Positions 29,401 through 38,933 of a DNA stretch of 64,000 nt are shown here, in pieces. The stretch covers positions 32,816 through 96,815 of the forward strand of contig NZ_VENF01000015.1 in assembly GCF_009711715.1 (NCBI RefSeq), written 5' to 3'. The stretch comes from Methylophaga sp. GTDB taxonomy: Bacteria > Pseudomonadota > Gammaproteobacteria > Nitrosococcales > Methylophagaceae. Position 1 is the first letter of the stretch. Every line of letters starts with the position of its first letter. The notes under the pieces are model-generated. The model was not told the origin of the DNA. It saw only the letters and a program-made list of their open reading frames with translations, and made no database searches. The position numbers and the translations under genes are program-made.

Positions 29401-29661
29401 AAAGCCGCAATCAAAGCCAGCCGTATGCGTCTGCGTCCGATTCTGATGACGTCGTTTGCCTTTATTATGGGTGTGGTGCCAATGGTGCTGTCGACCGGCG
29501 CCGGCTCAGAAATGCGTAATGACATCGGTATTACTGTATTTTCAGGGATGCTCGGGGTGACTTTCTTTGGTCTGTTCTTTACTCCGGTATTCTATGTGCT
29601 GCTGCGTAAACTGGAAGGCAATCGCCGTTATCACAGCCATGTGGTGATACAGTCAGACTGA
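26497..29661 (+). CDS. RND efflux inner-membrane pump (HAE-1, AcrB/MexF-like)
   Basis: A 1054-residue hydrophobe/amphiphile efflux RND transporter with the usual 12 helices and two large periplasmic loops. It starts NISKFFVDRPIFAGVLSM, the family N-terminus. Helix 4 carries the proton-relay Asp pair in GIVVDDAIVVVENVER. LASKNAILIVEFA is the matching helix-10 region with the conserved Lys. The length fits AcrB (1049). It exports drugs, detergents or solvents together with the adaptor gene just upstream. The substrate range cannot be read from sequence. Confidence 0.95.
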   Translation: MNISKFFVDRPIFAGVLSMLIFIAGLISMFQLPISEYPEVAPPSVVVNASFPGANPKVIAETVARPLEEQLSGVENMLYMFSQATSDGRMTLTVTFKIGTDPDLAQQMVQNRVTQATPRLPEVTRQLGVTVVKSSPDLTMVVHLISPDKRYDELYLRNYALMHVKDELAKVEGVGNVRLFGSGDYAMRIWLNPEKVAERGLTASDVVNAIREQNVQVAAGLIGGAPMDDEVELQLPINAKGRLETPEEFEEIIIRAGDAGQITRLKDVARVELEASEHSLNSMLNNQPAVAIPIFQSPGANAIQISDNVRATMADLKQRFPEGVDYEVVYDPTVFVKESIRAVIKTLLEALLLVVIVVVVFLQTWRASLIPLLAVPVSIIGTFAVMHLFGFSINTLSLFGLVLAIGIVVDDAIVVVENVERNIESGLSPLEASYQAMREVSGPIIAISLTLVAVFVPIAFVSGLTGQFYQQFAMTIAISTVISAINSLTLSPALSALLLRAHDAPKDRLTKVMDFLFGWFFNWFNRSFKRASHGYSNSVAGLLRHKSISVVIYAILLGFTVYGLNALPKGFVPAQDKQYLISFAQLPDGASLARTEEVIREMGRIALEEPGVANAVQFPGLSVNGFTNSPSAGIVFVPLDSFDERTDPSLSAGAIAGRLQAKFAQIEEAFIAIFPPPPVRGLGTTGGFKLQIEDRADLGYEKLAEAVDQSLQKAWQSPALTSVYSNYEINVPQLYADLDRTKAKQLGLNVKEIFDTMQIYLGSLYINDFNQFGRTYQVIAQADAPYRNSPDDALNLKVRNTQGEMVPLGSVIEMQESYGPESAAHYNGYLAADLNGNAAPGYSSGQAQDAISKILEETLPPGMVFEWTDLTYQQVLSGNTAMYIFPLCLLLVFLVLAAQYESLILPLVVITIVPLSILAAVFGVWLTDGDSNIFTQISFFVLAGLASKNAILIVEFARELEINGMQTVKAAIKASRMRLRPILMTSFAFIMGVVPMVLSTGAGSEMRNDIGITVFSGMLGVTFFGLFFTPVFYVLLRKLEGNRRYHSHVVIQSD

Positions 29662-29662
29662 T

Positions 29663-30958
29663 TCAACGGCGGGCGGTAATTGTTCGACCGTTCGCCGTAA
29701 TCAGCAGCAGGGCTCCGGTCGGGTCAAAGTCCAGCTGTTGAACTTCGCTTAAAAAATTCAGAAAACGCTGTTCCTGTTTCATCAGTGCCGGTGCACAGCT
29801 TTTGCGGGTAGCGATGGGATCGGCGATATCCAGTTGTTCACTGAATTCATAAGCAGTGGTGTACTGGTTACAGCTGGCATGTCCGGATAAGCGTCCCTCG
29901 CTGTCAAACTGCATGGTAACCCGGGTGAAATCAATCAGTCCCTGACCACCAATATCTTCCACAATCCATTCCTTGCCGGTCAGCAGCGCATAGCTGTCAC
30001 CGCCACAGCCGCTGAGGTGCAAGTCTCCATAATGTAATTCCACATGCTGAGGGTAGGGTCGTCCTGACATACTGTCCCGGCAGAGACTGTGCAGGACATT
30101 CACTTTGAGCAACGGAACATTGGCCTCCGAGTGCAGTACAAAGCCGCTGTGAGTCAGATCCAGTTCCGGGTAAGGCATCACCAGATGCTGTTGACCGTAA
30201 TTCCAGTCCAGCACCACTTCATCAACATTGGCCGACAGGATCCAGCCCGGTTCATTGCCATGAGCGCGAAATGGGAATAAAGCCAGCACATCTTGACTGA
30301 CCCGGGCACAGGTCGGCCAGTCGAAATCGGCCATCGACAACATGGCTTCGATACCTTTATTCCAGAACAACACTTTTTCGTCTATCGACTGATACCTGGC
30401 TCCCGAGGCCGATACTACCGGTTGCAGGTGATAAACATCATCCTGCACATGCAGCTGAACGCGCTGTTGGTGTTCAATCAGTTTGACGGTTTTCTCGCCG
30501 CATAAAAAAAGCTGTGCCTTGTTTGCCTGAGCCGGGATAACAGGCTGCAGCGGAATTCTACCGAGCTCAGTCTGTTCACTGGCACGGTCGATAGTGTAAA
30601 GCCGGCTGTTAGTCCAGCGGCGGCCGTCAACAGCCTGATAAATGATTCTGAGAATGTAGGTGGTGCCGACCTGTAACTGATCACGATAGACGCGGAGTTT
30701 GAATGGCACGGGTTGCTGCGGTTTCTCCATAGCCGACTTTTTTTCGACGATGATGGCATTGCCACTGGGCAGGGCAGAAAGATTTTCCAGTCTGACGGTC
30801 AGGCTGCTGCCGCTTTTGCCGCTGACGCTACCCTGAATATCAGCTTCGCCGCTGATTAAAAGGGCCTGCTGTGTACTGGTTTCTGAGGCTGACTGATCAC
30901 AGGCGGTCAGGGACAGCAACAGAAAAAAACTCAGTATTAAACAGCTCAAGCGGGGCAT
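29663..30958 (-). CDS. Lipoprotein with YbaY (YscW-like) and META/HslJ domains
   Basis: A 431-residue lipoprotein with lipobox LTAC (Cys about 20). Residues about 33-140 look like the YbaY/YscW beta-sandwich domain (GSSLTVRLENLSALPSGNAI, then FKLRVYRDQLQVGTTYILR). The middle contains a MliC/COG3650-like segment (FPFRAHGNEPGWILSANVD). The C-terminal about 110 residues are a META/HslJ domain (GKEWIVEDIGGQGLI, then SGHASCNQYTTAYE). These domains occur in envelope stress lipoproteins; the combined role is unknown. It ends one base after the convergent RND pump gene. Confidence 0.8.
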   Translation of the reverse strand: MPRLSCLILSFFLLLSLTACDQSASETSTQQALLISGEADIQGSVSGKSGSSLTVRLENLSALPSGNAIIVEKKSAMEKPQQPVPFKLRVYRDQLQVGTTYILRIIYQAVDGRRWTNSRLYTIDRASEQTELGRIPLQPVIPAQANKAQLFLCGEKTVKLIEHQQRVQLHVQDDVYHLQPVVSASGARYQSIDEKVLFWNKGIEAMLSMADFDWPTCARVSQDVLALFPFRAHGNEPGWILSANVDEVVLDWNYGQQHLVMPYPELDLTHSGFVLHSEANVPLLKVNVLHSLCRDSMSGRPYPQHVELHYGDLHLSGCGGDSYALLTGKEWIVEDIGGQGLIDFTRVTMQFDSEGRLSGHASCNQYTTAYEFSEQLDIADPIATRKSCAPALMKQEQRFLNFLSEVQQLDFDPTGALLLITANGRTITARR

Positions 30959-31054
30959 AGCTCATCATCCTGATAATAATTCCAGCTTTGATGATAGCGC
31001 GAAGCGGTCTGTGTATGACAATAAACAGCTCACGAAACCGCTTAATTTCAACCA

Positions 31055-32929
31055 CTACACTCTGAACTGGCTGATCAGTTTCTGCAGATCTGCGGCCAGT
31101 TTGGCCAGGCTCTGACTGGTTTCGGTGGTCTGTGAAGTACTGTCAGCATTCTCTTCGGCCACCTGCGCGATATGACTGATATTACGATTGATATCTTCGG
31201 CCACCGCGCTTTGTTCTTCTGCCGCGCTGGCAATATGGGTGTTCATATCCAGAATTGATTTCACTTTATCGGCAATAACATCCAGTGACTGGCCGGCTTC
31301 CTCGACCTGAGTCACCGTTAACTCGACCTGTTCCTTGCCGCTCAGCATGGCTTCAACACAGTGATTGGCGCCACCTTGCAGACGTTCGATAATCGTTTTG
31401 ATTTCTTCCGTAGACTGCTGGCTGCGCTGGGCCAGGGTTCGGACTTCATCGGCAACCACCGCAAAGCCGCGACCGGATTCACCGGCACGGGCAGCTTCAA
31501 TCGCAGCATTGAGTGCCAGCAGATTGGTTTGTTCGGCAATTTCCTGAATCACGGTCAGTACGGTGCCGATATTGTCGCTTTCCATCTGCAGGTTTTTGAT
31601 CGCTTCAGCATTGTTGCTGCTCTGAACTGCCAACTGCTTTATACCGGCGACCGTTTTCTGCACTACCGCTTTGCCTTTGACGGTCTCCTCATCAGAGACC
31701 TTGGATGCATTCGCAGCCTGAGCGGCATAGCGTGCGACTTCCTGCACGGTGGCAGTCATTTCGTTCATAGCCGTCGCGACCTGCTCACTGCTGCTTTGCT
31801 GATTGATGACGCCTTCGCGGCTTTGCTGTGATACCACGGCCAGTTGCTCCGCAGCCGCACTGACGGTTTGAGCCGATGTCAGGACATCTTCAATCAGTTT
31901 CTGGAACGTACCGGTCATGCCGTTAAACGAGGCCGCCATCTCAGCAATTTCATCCTTGGCGTTGACCGGCACGCGGATGCTGAGATTTTTAGTCTCCTCG
32001 ACTTCGCGCATGGTCCCAGACAACTGCTGCAGGGGCTGGATAATGCTGCGGCTGATAGCCATGATTAACCAGATGATTGCCACACCCAGCACCACGGAAA
32101 TAGCCAGAATCCAACGTTCATAACGTTGGATGGTTGCCGGAACTGATGATTTCATCAGCTTATCCAGATTATCCAGCGCCCCCTGGCTTTCATGGATGGT
32201 AGCGCGCATTTCCCCAAGCAGGCCACTATTGCTGTCCAGTCCTTTTTTCTGATAACCCTCAACCAGCGCCAGAAAATCCTGCTGGTAATTATCCAGCAAA
32301 CCACTGATCTCCGTTTGAGTGCCAGGCGGTAGAAAGCTGTCATTGAGCGCGGCTTTGAAAGTCTTAACTTGATCATTGAAGCGGGGGATATACTTCATAT
32401 CCAGACGCAGCATGAAATCTTTTTCATGTCTTCTCAGCATCAGCATATGCTTGAGCAGGGTATCTTCACTGAAGGTATTCAGCCGCTCTTCGATATTATG
32501 AACCGAAGCCCTCAGCGCACCGTAGAGCCCGTCAGTCGGGGTCAGTCCAATTTCTTTCTGTAATGCATAAATATCACTGAAGAAAATGGCATAGTCGCTG
32601 ACGTAAAAACCCAGGTCTTCAGCGGCGGCACTATCCAGACCTTGTTTTTCAAGCTCAATCGCCATTTGATCAGCACGGCTTATTAACGATGCCTGAGTTT
32701 GTTGAAAGCCCGTAATGTATTTAGGGTCGAGTCGTGCCAGAAAATCTTTTTCATGGCGTCTGAGGGTCAGCATTTCCACCTCCGCCTGCTGGGCCTCCAG
32801 GGCCAGATTTTCCAGTTGTACCACTTTACGCATTGCAAGCTGTTCCAATGCCAGGATGGTAATTAATGTCAGTGCAACCATAACGGCAACGAGAATAAGT
32901 TTCTTTCTGACGGTCAACTGGCTGAGCAT
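31055..32929 (-). CDS. Methyl-accepting chemotaxis protein with HBM sensor domain
   Basis: A 624-residue chemoreceptor. It has an N-terminal helix (about 9-29) and a periplasmic helical-bimodular (HBM) domain (about 35-280) in which the [16 protein letters not shown] sequence occurs twice (near 52 and 166), the mark of the two stacked four-helix bundles. A second helix (about 284-304), a HAMP domain (about 305-360) and the signalling domain with hairpin tip [21 protein letters not shown] follow. HBM receptors such as McpS bind TCA-cycle intermediates; the ligand here is not known. No che genes are adjacent. Confidence 0.95.
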   Translation of the reverse strand: MLSQLTVRKKLILVAVMVALTLITILALEQLAMRKVVQLENLALEAQQAEVEMLTLRRHEKDFLARLDPKYITGFQQTQASLISRADQMAIELEKQGLDSAAAEDLGFYVSDYAIFFSDIYALQKEIGLTPTDGLYGALRASVHNIEERLNTFSEDTLLKHMLMLRRHEKDFMLRLDMKYIPRFNDQVKTFKAALNDSFLPPGTQTEISGLLDNYQQDFLALVEGYQKKGLDSNSGLLGEMRATIHESQGALDNLDKLMKSSVPATIQRYERWILAISVVLGVAIIWLIMAISRSIIQPLQQLSGTMREVEETKNLSIRVPVNAKDEIAEMAASFNGMTGTFQKLIEDVLTSAQTVSAAAEQLAVVSQQSREGVINQQSSSEQVATAMNEMTATVQEVARYAAQAANASKVSDEETVKGKAVVQKTVAGIKQLAVQSSNNAEAIKNLQMESDNIGTVLTVIQEIAEQTNLLALNAAIEAARAGESGRGFAVVADEVRTLAQRSQQSTEEIKTIIERLQGGANHCVEAMLSGKEQVELTVTQVEEAGQSLDVIADKVKSILDMNTHIASAAEEQSAVAEDINRNISHIAQVAEENADSTSQTTETSQSLAKLAADLQKLISQFRV

Positions 32930-33045
32930 GGGGTGGTTCCTTGTTAAGTGTCTGCGCCTGTGGTTGGCAAGCTAATCAATATGCTGATTATGTCGGCCCC
33001 AGGCCGGTTTTCATTAATCGGTTTTTCCAATTTCTGGGTGGCTGT

Positions 33046-33933
33046 TTAACTGGATTGCTGTGGCACTTTTTCTAACTGCCAGTGCTCGTATGCCCACTGC
33101 CAGATATCACTGAGCGGGAGCTGAGCAAGCGCATCAGGCGGATTGAGGCCGAGAAACTGTATAGCCTGTGTCAGCATCAGCGCTGCATTATCGACACGCA
33201 GCGCTTTGGCCTGAGTCTGTTTGCTCAGCTTTTCACCGCGCTCATTGGTTGCGATGGGAATATGGGCATACACCGGCGAGTGCAGATTCAGACTGTATTG
33301 CAGCAGAAGCTGGCGACTGGTTGAGTTCAGCAGATCAGCACCGCGCACAACATGTGTTATGCCTTGTTCAGCATCATCCACCACCACGGCGAGTTGATAG
33401 GCAAACTGACCGTCGGCACGTTTGAGTACAAAATCACCGATATCCCGTTGCATACAGTGATCGATGCTGCCCTGAATGCGATCGTTGAAAACCAGATGCG
33501 CCACATCGGTTTTAAAGCGCCAGGCGATGGTCTTCCGATCACGGCTGAGGCCATCACGGCAGAGTCCGGGGTAGACAGGACCTTCGATGCCGGCATGAGC
33601 AATATCGGCGACTTCGCGTCGGCTGCAATTGCAACTGTAGACCTTGTCATCAGCAATCAGCTGATCCAGTGTGGCCTGGTAGACGTCATGACGCTCGCTT
33701 TGATAGATAATCTTGTCGTCCCACTCGAAACCGTATGCCTCCAGGGTGCGCAGAATATCGTCCGCAGCCCCCGGCATTTCACGTGGTTTATCGAGATCTT
33801 CCATGCGCAGTAACCAGCGCCCCTGATGCGCACGGGAATCAAGAAAACTGGCGACGGCAGCGACAAGGGAACCAAAGTGCAGAGGACCAGTGGGGGAGGG
33901 AGCATAACGGCCTGTGTAAATAGGCGTATTCAT
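33046..33933 (-). CDS. gluQ: Glutamyl-Q tRNA(Asp) synthetase
   Basis: A 295-residue GluRS paralogue lacking the anticodon domain. It attaches glutamate to the queuosine base of tRNA-Asp. The HIGH-like motif is APSPTGPLHFGSL, and the KMSKS-like motif is GEKLSKQTQAKAL. The zinc site CNCSRRE ... YPGLC is intact, as is the RMEDLD region. In enterics gluQ follows dksA; here it follows a diguanylate cyclase gene with a four-base overlap, so expression is likely tied to that gene. Length matches the family. Confidence 0.95.
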   Translation of the reverse strand: MNTPIYTGRYAPSPTGPLHFGSLVAAVASFLDSRAHQGRWLLRMEDLDKPREMPGAADDILRTLEAYGFEWDDKIIYQSERHDVYQATLDQLIADDKVYSCNCSRREVADIAHAGIEGPVYPGLCRDGLSRDRKTIAWRFKTDVAHLVFNDRIQGSIDHCMQRDIGDFVLKRADGQFAYQLAVVVDDAEQGITHVVRGADLLNSTSRQLLLQYSLNLHSPVYAHIPIATNERGEKLSKQTQAKALRVDNAALMLTQAIQFLGLNPPDALAQLPLSDIWQWAYEHWQLEKVPQQSS

Positions 33934-35687
33934 GAATAGTGGCGCTCCGGCTCCTCCGCCCCAAGCGCATCGCTATGGCTCTGGTATATCAGACACTGGT
34001 TACCGCCCGCCTGTTTGGCACGGTAAAGCGCGCGATCAGCACGACGGAAAGCAGTTTGTTCAGATAAGACTTTGTCAGTATTGAATAAAATGCTGAGACC
34101 GGCACTGAGACTGGCTGAGAAGTTTTTGCCATCAATCTGAAAGCTATTGTCGTAAAACACCCGCCGCAGGCGGTCGATTTTGTCGATCGCTTTCTGTTCA
34201 TTGCCAGCCTGGAACAGGATCAGGAATTCATCACCGCCCTGGCGAATACAGACATCTTCACTACGGGAATGGGTTTGCATTAATGAAGCCAGCAGTTTGA
34301 TGACGTCATCGCCGGCTTCATGACCAAACCGGTCATTGATCTGTTTGAAGTCATCCAGATCCAGCAGTGCCATAAACACCGGCTTGCCATTATGGATAAA
34401 AGCACTGTACAGCGACTTCATCGCTTCCGGCATCAGCCGCCGGTTTCCCAGTCCGGTCAAGGGATCCTGCTGGACCAGTTGCAGGATTTGTTGATGGTCA
34501 CGCTCCCAGTGTCTGACTTTATCGCCCAGTGCTATGAGCAGCATGAGCGCCTCGACAATAGCGCCTAACTGGGCATAAATCAGCGTGTTCATGCCCCAGG
34601 GCAGGAGAGAGGTCGTGGCGGCAGTCACACTTAAAGCCAGGCCACAACCGTAAACCAGCCAGGCCAGGGCATACCAGCGGGCATAAATCAGCCCCTGCAG
34701 ATAGGCTTTCAGGCCTAGCAGGCTGAGCAGAAACAGACTGACTATGCTGAGCATAGCAAGGTATAACACGGGTTCATAAACACCGGTGAAACGCAGCACA
34801 ATGCCAGCCAGAAACAGGACTGGCAGCCATCTCAGCAATGTATCCAACTGCGGGAACTGTATACGGGTCATCAGAAACTGGCGTGAAAACAAAATCGCAG
34901 TAGTGGCGACCAGCAGAAAGATAATATGGAAGCCTTCGTTGTGCCAAAACACCGATGTCGGCCATAAATACTGATAGGCAAAACCGTTCAGCAAGGCCCA
35001 CATCAGCGTGCTGCTGAGCAGAAAACCGGTATACAGCAGATACAGCCATTGCCGGAGCAGCACTGCGCCGAGAAATGAGATTGCCATCAGCAGCAACATC
35101 GCACCGTAAAACAGGCCATAAAGCAGGTATTCCTGGTTCTGCTGCCGGGTAAAGACAGCAGCGTCACTGAGTTCGAAATCCAGCGTGACGCTGTCGGCTT
35201 TATCGAAATAGAGCTTGAGATAGACCTTGGTTATACCGCCGGCGGCAGTAGTATGGGGAACGGCCAATGTGCGGTAGGGAATAAGCCGGCTGTTGAATTT
35301 GTTGCGGTCGGAAAGCTGAATATGCTGAGTAGCAGCCTGCGCATCCTGCAAAAATAGCTCAATATGATCGAGATAAGCGGTTTTATGCGCGAGAATCCAG
35401 TTGATGTCCTCGTCGGAGGTGTTTTTCAGACTAAAGCGGATCCAGAAAGCCTGATCGGAAATGCCCTGATTAATATCAGTATCTGTCAGTGGCCGGAATT
35501 CAGCTTCCGGCAGGGCATCTATAGTCACTGCCGGGTCGGTGACCAGAAACTGTGCCGGTTCACGAATAAGCAGTTGCTCAAGCTGTTTAATCTCAATAGC
35601 AGGCGGGCCAGCATTATCAGCATGGCCCGGTATGCTGAGCCCCAGCATAAACAGGATGAAAATAAATGAATTCAGTGACTCCCGCAT
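33930..35687 (-). CDS. 7TMR-DISM sensor diguanylate cyclase
   Basis: A 585-residue membrane protein. A signal peptide (about 1-24) precedes an extracytoplasmic 7TMR-DISMED2 beta-sandwich (about 35-165; DQAFWIRFSLKNTSDEDINW). A seven-helix 7TMR-DISM bundle (about 185-385) and a coiled linker follow. The GGDEF domain has QGGDEFLILFQ, with I-site RSED five residues before it. It should make cyclic di-GMP in response to an extracytoplasmic, possibly carbohydrate-like, ligand. It overlaps the gluQ start by four bases. Confidence 0.94.
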   Translation of the reverse strand: MRESLNSFIFILFMLGLSIPGHADNAGPPAIEIKQLEQLLIREPAQFLVTDPAVTIDALPEAEFRPLTDTDINQGISDQAFWIRFSLKNTSDEDINWILAHKTAYLDHIELFLQDAQAATQHIQLSDRNKFNSRLIPYRTLAVPHTTAAGGITKVYLKLYFDKADSVTLDFELSDAAVFTRQQNQEYLLYGLFYGAMLLLMAISFLGAVLLRQWLYLLYTGFLLSSTLMWALLNGFAYQYLWPTSVFWHNEGFHIIFLLVATTAILFSRQFLMTRIQFPQLDTLLRWLPVLFLAGIVLRFTGVYEPVLYLAMLSIVSLFLLSLLGLKAYLQGLIYARWYALAWLVYGCGLALSVTAATTSLLPWGMNTLIYAQLGAIVEALMLLIALGDKVRHWERDHQQILQLVQQDPLTGLGNRRLMPEAMKSLYSAFIHNGKPVFMALLDLDDFKQINDRFGHEAGDDVIKLLASLMQTHSRSEDVCIRQGGDEFLILFQAGNEQKAIDKIDRLRRVFYDNSFQIDGKNFSASLSAGLSILFNTDKVLSEQTAFRRADRALYRAKQAGGNQCLIYQSHSDALGAEEPERHYS

Positions 35688-35748
35688 GTCTGGCTTTAGT
35701 CTTAAATAGTCTCTCGATAAAGCTCAGAGTCGCAGGACACCGTTGTTA

Positions 35749-36540
35749 TCAGAATGCACTTTTGACGACACCCCCATCAACTCTAATTGCGGCGCCGGTG
35801 GTCGCCGAGGCCAGTGGACTGACAAGATAGCAAACTATTGAGGCGACTTCATCTGTAGTGGCAAAGCGCTTGATGAGGGATGTCGGCCTTACATTCTCGA
35901 AAAAATCCGCCTCGAACTGCTCCAGCGTCTGTCCCTGCTGTTCAGCCATATCTTCGACGAAATCCGTAACACCGCGTGAACGGGTGGGGCCGGGCAGCAC
36001 ACTGTTGACGGTGATGCCGGTAGCGGCGACATCTTCGGCCAGTCCCCGGGCCACCGAAATCTGGGCTGACTTGGTCATGCCGTAATGAATCATTTCCGCC
36101 GGGATCTGGATGCCACTCTCACTGGAAATGAAAATAATACGGCCCCAGTTTTTCTGTTTCATGACAGGCAGATAATGTCTCGCCAGCCGCACGCCGCTGA
36201 GTACATTGACTTCAAAAAAACGCCGCCATTCACTGTCATTGATGTCTTCAAAGGCAACCGGTTCGAATATCCCCACATTGTTAATCAGAATCTCAACGTC
36301 GGGGTACTGGTCATAAAGCCTGTCGGCAACTTCGGCGGTGGCGATATCGCCGGCAAAACCAAATAATCGTCCGGTCGCTTCTGTTGCCAGTGAGGCGACC
36401 GCTTCATCAACAGATTCCTGACTGCGGCCGTTGATGATGACATCGGCGCCTTCAGCAGCCAGGGTTTTGGCGATGGCGTAGCCGATACCCGCCGTGCTGC
36501 CTGTCACCAGGGCCAGTTTGCCAGTGAGCTGCAAATCCAT
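35749..36540 (-). CDS. Short-chain dehydrogenase/reductase (SDR)
   Basis: A 263-residue classical SDR. It has the cofactor motif TGSTAGIGYAIA, NNVGIFEP, the catalytic Ser in FISSESG and YxxxK as YGMTKSAQ. The C-terminal GAAIRVDGGVVKS is typical of FabG-like enzymes. The Asn-Gly segment after beta-2 (IINGRSQES) suggests NADP(H), but this is weak. The substrate is unknown; the neighbours do not define a pathway. Confidence 0.92.
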   Translation of the reverse strand: MDLQLTGKLALVTGSTAGIGYAIAKTLAAEGADVIINGRSQESVDEAVASLATEATGRLFGFAGDIATAEVADRLYDQYPDVEILINNVGIFEPVAFEDINDSEWRRFFEVNVLSGVRLARHYLPVMKQKNWGRIIFISSESGIQIPAEMIHYGMTKSAQISVARGLAEDVAATGITVNSVLPGPTRSRGVTDFVEDMAEQQGQTLEQFEADFFENVRPTSLIKRFATTDEVASIVCYLVSPLASATTGAAIRVDGGVVKSAF

Positions 36541-36689
36541 AAATGCCTCCTGTTGAATAGTTTGGGATGGAACTATGGACTCAGTTTAGCGCTTATGGTT
36601 GCCAATGACTTACCTCAGTCCCCGGTGCTGTCTGTCATGGCAGAACGAGTCTTGCGCTAGGGACGTTAGTTTGCTTTTTCAAGCACAGC

Positions 36690-37619
36690 TTATTGAATCC
36701 AGCTGTGGTAAAGCGGAATCCCGACTAAAACGTTAAACGGGAAAGTCAGACCCAGCGAGGCCAGCATCGCAAGACCTATATCCGCTTTGGGTATCGCCGA
36801 ACGGATCGCGACCGGTGCGGCAATATAAGAGGCACTGGCGGTCAGAGTGCCCAGAATCAACACCGAGCCCTCCGGAAGACCCAGCCAGTGACCGGTCAGC
36901 AGGCCGAACATGGCGAGGACGGAAGGCGCCAGCACCGCAAACAGGACAACCCGGATTTTATCTATGGACACCCGTTTCAAGGCTTCGGAGGCGACCAGGC
37001 CCATTTCCAACAGGAACAGCGCCAGCACGCCTTTGAACATGCCGGTATAGAGATCAGTCACTACGGCACCTTTGAGCGGACCGTACATCCAGCCGATAAT
37101 CACACCGCCGACCAGCAGGATAACGCCGCGGTTGGTAAAAGCTTCATGCAGAATATGTGACTGGCTGCGCGAGGCTTTTTCGCCGGACAACTTATTGAAA
37201 ATCAGCAGGCCGAACAGAATCGCAGGCAGTTCCAGTAAGACCAGGTACAGAGTTACCTGACCGCCGATATCCATGTTATGGGTTTCGGCATAAGCCAGCG
37301 CCACCGCAAATGTACCGGCACTGACCGAGCCATAGTGAGCAGCAAAACTGGCACTGTCAGCCACGGTCAGGCCAACCAGTTTGCGCAGCAAGGGGTAGAG
37401 CGCGGCCGGAATCAGAAAACCCAGTGCAGCGACGCTCAGTAACTCCGGCAGCAGGTGCCAGCCCATATTGCCATGTAAGGCCATCCCGCCTTTGAGGCCG
37501 ATGGTCAGCATCAGCAGTAGGCTGAGCACATCATAGGCGGCTTTGGGAATTTCCAGATCAGATTTGACCATACCGGCGATCAAACCCAGCAAGAAAAACA
37601 TCACGACAATATCAGGCAT
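36690..37619 (-). CDS. SbtA-like sodium-dependent bicarbonate permease family protein
   Basis: A 309-residue membrane protein with about ten helices of the Sbt_1 family, whose cyanobacterial member SbtA takes up bicarbonate with sodium. Family features are LTIGLKGGMALHGN, HYGSVSAGTFAVALAYAE and LTASASYIAAPVAIRSAIPKA, the last two corresponding to the paired broken-helix regions. An upstream ATG at 37640 exists, but GGAG (TTGGAGTTGAAG) sits correctly before ATG 37619 (MPDIVVMFF). No SbtB-like PII gene is adjacent. Bicarbonate transport is a family-based inference. Confidence 0.87.
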   Translation of the reverse strand: MPDIVVMFFLLGLIAGMVKSDLEIPKAAYDVLSLLLMLTIGLKGGMALHGNMGWHLLPELLSVAALGFLIPAALYPLLRKLVGLTVADSASFAAHYGSVSAGTFAVALAYAETHNMDIGGQVTLYLVLLELPAILFGLLIFNKLSGEKASRSQSHILHEAFTNRGVILLVGGVIIGWMYGPLKGAVVTDLYTGMFKGVLALFLLEMGLVASEALKRVSIDKIRVVLFAVLAPSVLAMFGLLTGHWLGLPEGSVLILGTLTASASYIAAPVAIRSAIPKADIGLAMLASLGLTFPFNVLVGIPLYHSWIQ

Positions 37620-37689
37620 CTTCAACTCCAAGTTTTGCAATCCGCGCGCAATTTAAGCTGATCCTGCGCATAAGTCCAGTTTCGTTCGC

Positions 37690-38064
37690 TCAGGCAAATA
37701 GCCCATAGGCTATGACTGCCGCCACAACAATCCACAGCATCACAACCAGCCAGGGCATCCACTGAAAACGTGGCAGTGCTGTGCGATCGGTGGCTTTTTC
37801 CAGACTGCGCTGCCAGACACTGTCCGGCACACTGTGAATAACCAGCCAACAGCCCAGTGGCAATAAAATCAGATCATCCAGATAGCCGATGACCGGAATA
37901 AAATCCGGAATCAGGTCGATAGGGCTGACAGCATAGGCGGCTACCAGCAGTGCCAGCCAGCGTGTCAGCATCGGTGTTTCCGGATCGCGATAAACATAAT
38001 AAATCGCGGCGATGTGTTGTTTAAGTTTATCAGCCCAGCCTGATAATCGCTGTTTCAGAGACAT
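37690..38064 (-). CDS. YkvA-like membrane protein (DUF1232)
   Basis: A 124-residue protein of the YkvA/DUF1232 family. The signature is in AAYAVSPIDLIPDFIPVIGY LDDL (shown split). A C-terminal hydrophobic helix (about 103-122) probably anchors it. Family function is unknown. It is 11 bp downstream of the EEP-family gene on the minus strand, so the two probably share a transcript. Confidence 0.88.
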   Translation of the reverse strand: MSLKQRLSGWADKLKQHIAAIYYVYRDPETPMLTRWLALLVAAYAVSPIDLIPDFIPVIGYLDDLILLPLGCWLVIHSVPDSVWQRSLEKATDRTALPRFQWMPWLVVMLWIVVAAVIAYGLFA

Positions 38065-38075
38065 GGCTGCCGGGC

Positions 38076-38828
38076 TCAGAACTCAAACGAGGCAACCAGA
38101 GGTGCGTGATCGGAGAGCCGGTTCCAGGAAGAATGCGGTGGTCGTTCGCAGATAATGGGTTCCATGCCCCGATAGTAGATGCGATCCATTTTCAGTACCG
38201 GCATCCAGGATGGCCAGGTACGGGCATAGCGATTATGCAGCGTGCGGTAGGCTTCTTTCAGCTCCAGGTGCTGTGACAGTCTTTTTTCTGCCTGGCCAGC
38301 CCAGTCATTGAAGTCACCTGCCACGATCAGCGGCGCATCATGGGGCACATGTTCCTCAATGCGCTCACATAAGGTCACGAACTGACGCCGTCTTTCCAGG
38401 CCAATCAGGCCCAGATGAATGCAGATAATATGCAATACCTCATCATGCCAGGGCAGTTTGATTTCACCGTGCAGCAGGCTGCGGCTGGCCCACGTAAAGG
38501 GGGAAACATTGATATTTTCCCAGTTATCCAGCGGGTATTTACTGAGAATTGCATTACCGTGGTGGCCGACGCTGTAGACCGCGTTTTTGGCATAGGCATA
38601 GTGTGGCCAGACATCCTGCGCCAGAAACTCGAAATGGGGTTCGCTTGGCCACTGATGATGAACCAGCCCGTGCTGGCTGTGTTCGCCCTGGATTTCCTGC
38701 AACAGCATGATATCGGCGTTGGTTTCGACCAGCGCATCTCGAATAGGGTGCAGCGTAAACTGCCGATTGCTTGTATTAAAACCCTTGTGCAGGTTGTAGG
38801 TGAGGATGCGAAGCTCGTTTTTCGACAT
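38076..38828 (-). CDS. Endonuclease/exonuclease/phosphatase (EEP) family protein
   Basis: A 250-residue metal-dependent hydrolase of the EEP superfamily. The motifs are ILTYNLHKGF, the metal-binding Glu in MLLQEIQGEH, the catalytic AGDFNDW and the terminal SDHAPLVASF. The family includes nucleases and phospholipid phosphatases; the substrate cannot be inferred. There is no signal peptide or membrane anchor, so it should be cytosolic. It is divergent from htpG across a 178-bp regulatory region. Confidence 0.9.
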   Translation of the reverse strand: MSKNELRILTYNLHKGFNTSNRQFTLHPIRDALVETNADIMLLQEIQGEHSQHGLVHHQWPSEPHFEFLAQDVWPHYAYAKNAVYSVGHHGNAILSKYPLDNWENINVSPFTWASRSLLHGEIKLPWHDEVLHIICIHLGLIGLERRRQFVTLCERIEEHVPHDAPLIVAGDFNDWAGQAEKRLSQHLELKEAYRTLHNRYARTWPSWMPVLKMDRIYYRGMEPIICERPPHSSWNRLSDHAPLVASFEF

Positions 38829-38933
38829 GTAGGAAACAGTCCGGTGGTGGCGCTTGAAGTATCCTTATTGATACCTGCCTATTATGGTGGTCGGATGACA
38901 AAAATCCAAGTTCAGCAAAATTTGAAAAGATGA

